Assembly (NCBI GenBank): GCA_009783135.1
Contig: WRHS01000036.1
Span: forward strand, 1 to 13,538
Origin: Dehalococcoidia bacterium
GTDB lineage: Bacteria > Chloroflexota > Dehalococcoidia > Dehalococcoidales > UBA1222
DNA: 13,538 nt
Direction: 5' to 3'
Part shown: one piece after another, positions 13,262-13,538 of the stretch
Layout: the number at the start of each line of letters is the position of its first letter
Position numbering within the stretch: the stretch's first letter is position 1
Notes under the pieces: generated by a model
Seen by the model: only the letters and a program-made list of their open reading frames with translations
What the model was told of the DNA's origin: nothing
The model's database searches: none
Translations under genes and position numbers: made by a program

Positions 13262-13281
13262 ACAGATTTTTCTCCTATCAT
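13253..13281 (+). promoter_or_regulatory. Promoter of the right-edge gene, overlapping the MBL promoter
   Basis: TTGAAA (13253-13258), a 17-bp spacer and TATCAT (13276-13281) predict a start near 13288. Its -35 overlaps the -35 of the divergent MBL promoter. Its -10 contains the ATG at 13280, which excludes that codon as the start. Confidence 0.55.
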
Positions 13282-13309
13282 GAAAGAAAAGTTGTTAATA
13301 TGGAATATT

Positions 13310-13538
13310 ATGAATAAAAGAAAATTAGTATCAGCAGGGATAATATCAACAATTTCGATAGCAATAGTACTCGTTTTTGTGTTTCTTGCTATTCCGACTA
13401 TACAAGCGGGATCGATAATGAGTTCGTATTCGTATAAAATGTTTGGCTCAATTACAGAAATTGATGACCTAGAAACAATTGAAGATGTGTCCGTAGAAAA
13501 CTGGGATAAAGCAGACAATAGCATTCGAGATTTTGAAG
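13310..13538 (+). CDS. Partial exported or membrane-anchored protein of unknown function
   Basis: An open frame runs from the ATG at 13310 to the window end (76 codons, no stop). The N-terminus MNKRKLVSAG is basic and leads into a hydrophobic segment (IISTISIAIVLVFVFLAIPT), a signal peptide or membrane anchor. The sequence then becomes acidic (ITEIDDLETIEDVSVENWDK). An in-frame ATG at 13280 lies inside the predicted -10, so 13310 is preferred; only a weak GGAA precedes it. Codon use is much AT-richer (ATA, TTA, AGA) than in tmk and the MBL gene, suggesting an accessory or acquired gene. I do not recognise a family. Confidence 0.55.
   Translation, partial: MNKRKLVSAGIISTISIAIVLVFVFLAIPTIQAGSIMSSYSYKMFGSITEIDDLETIEDVSVENWDKADNSIRDFE

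Noticed and set aside
13225..13524. 100-codon N-terminal extension of the MBL gene
   Set aside because: The family N-terminus begins at 13224 and the extension lies antisense to the right-edge gene and across two promoters.

Overview
The window looks like a chromosomal segment of a low-to-medium GC Gram-positive anaerobe, most likely a member of the Clostridia (Bacillota). The reasons are a tRNA-dependent T-box leader, strong AAGGAGG-type ribosome binding sites, a TPP riboswitch on thiC, a solitary TrpB2-type tryptophan synthase beta chain, and a PadR/DUF1700/DUF4097 envelope operon. I cannot name a genus. I see no rRNA, tRNA, CRISPR array, transposase or phage gene.

Layout, left to right. 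(1) 1-974: a long perfect hairpin, an orphan Phd/YefM-type antitoxin gene on the minus strand with a dyad in its promoter, and mscL carrying a C-terminal zinc ribbon. (2) 1043-2884: a strong promoter, a tryptophan-specific T-box leader (UGG specifier, UGGC antiterminator bulge), a small leader ORF with one Trp codon and an excellent Shine-Dalgarno sequence (SD), then trpB2 and a hairpin. (3) 2961-3803: a doubtful 36-residue membrane ORF, then a PIN-domain toxin gene overlapping a small partner gene that is probably its antitoxin. (4) 3927-5377: thiC on the minus strand behind a TPP riboswitch and an extended -10 promoter. (5) 5473-6304: rsmG, whose extended -10 promoter sits so close to the ATG that the mRNA should be almost leaderless. 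(6) 6445-10240: a five-gene operon (FtsX/MacB-type permease, ABC ATPase, PadR regulator, DUF1700/HAAS membrane protein, DUF4097 solenoid), preceded by a promoter with a 9-bp dyad over its -10 and closed by a hairpin. (7) 10315-12590: a YCF45/SpoIIIAA-like AAA ATPase with an R3H domain, followed directly by tmk. (8) 12610-13538: an MBL-fold hydrolase on the minus strand, diverging from the start of an AT-rich exported or membrane protein cut by the window edge; the -35 elements of their promoters overlap.

How the parts work together. The metabolic genes are single-gene units, each under RNA control that senses its own end product: uncharged tRNA-Trp for trpB2 and TPP for thiC. With no trpA or trpEGDCF here, TrpB2 may serve indole salvage. 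The five-gene operon reads as a PadR-controlled envelope-stress or drug-export unit. The DUF4097 protein would be the outward-facing part, the DUF1700 protein a membrane partner and PadR the repressor; this functional link is inferred from context.

The most unusual items are the T-box plus leader-peptide arrangement, the strict 19-residue Ser-Gly repeat in the DUF4097 protein, the toxin-first PIN module with unequal translation signals, two apparently leaderless genes, and three long perfect hairpins that all have 8-nt loops.
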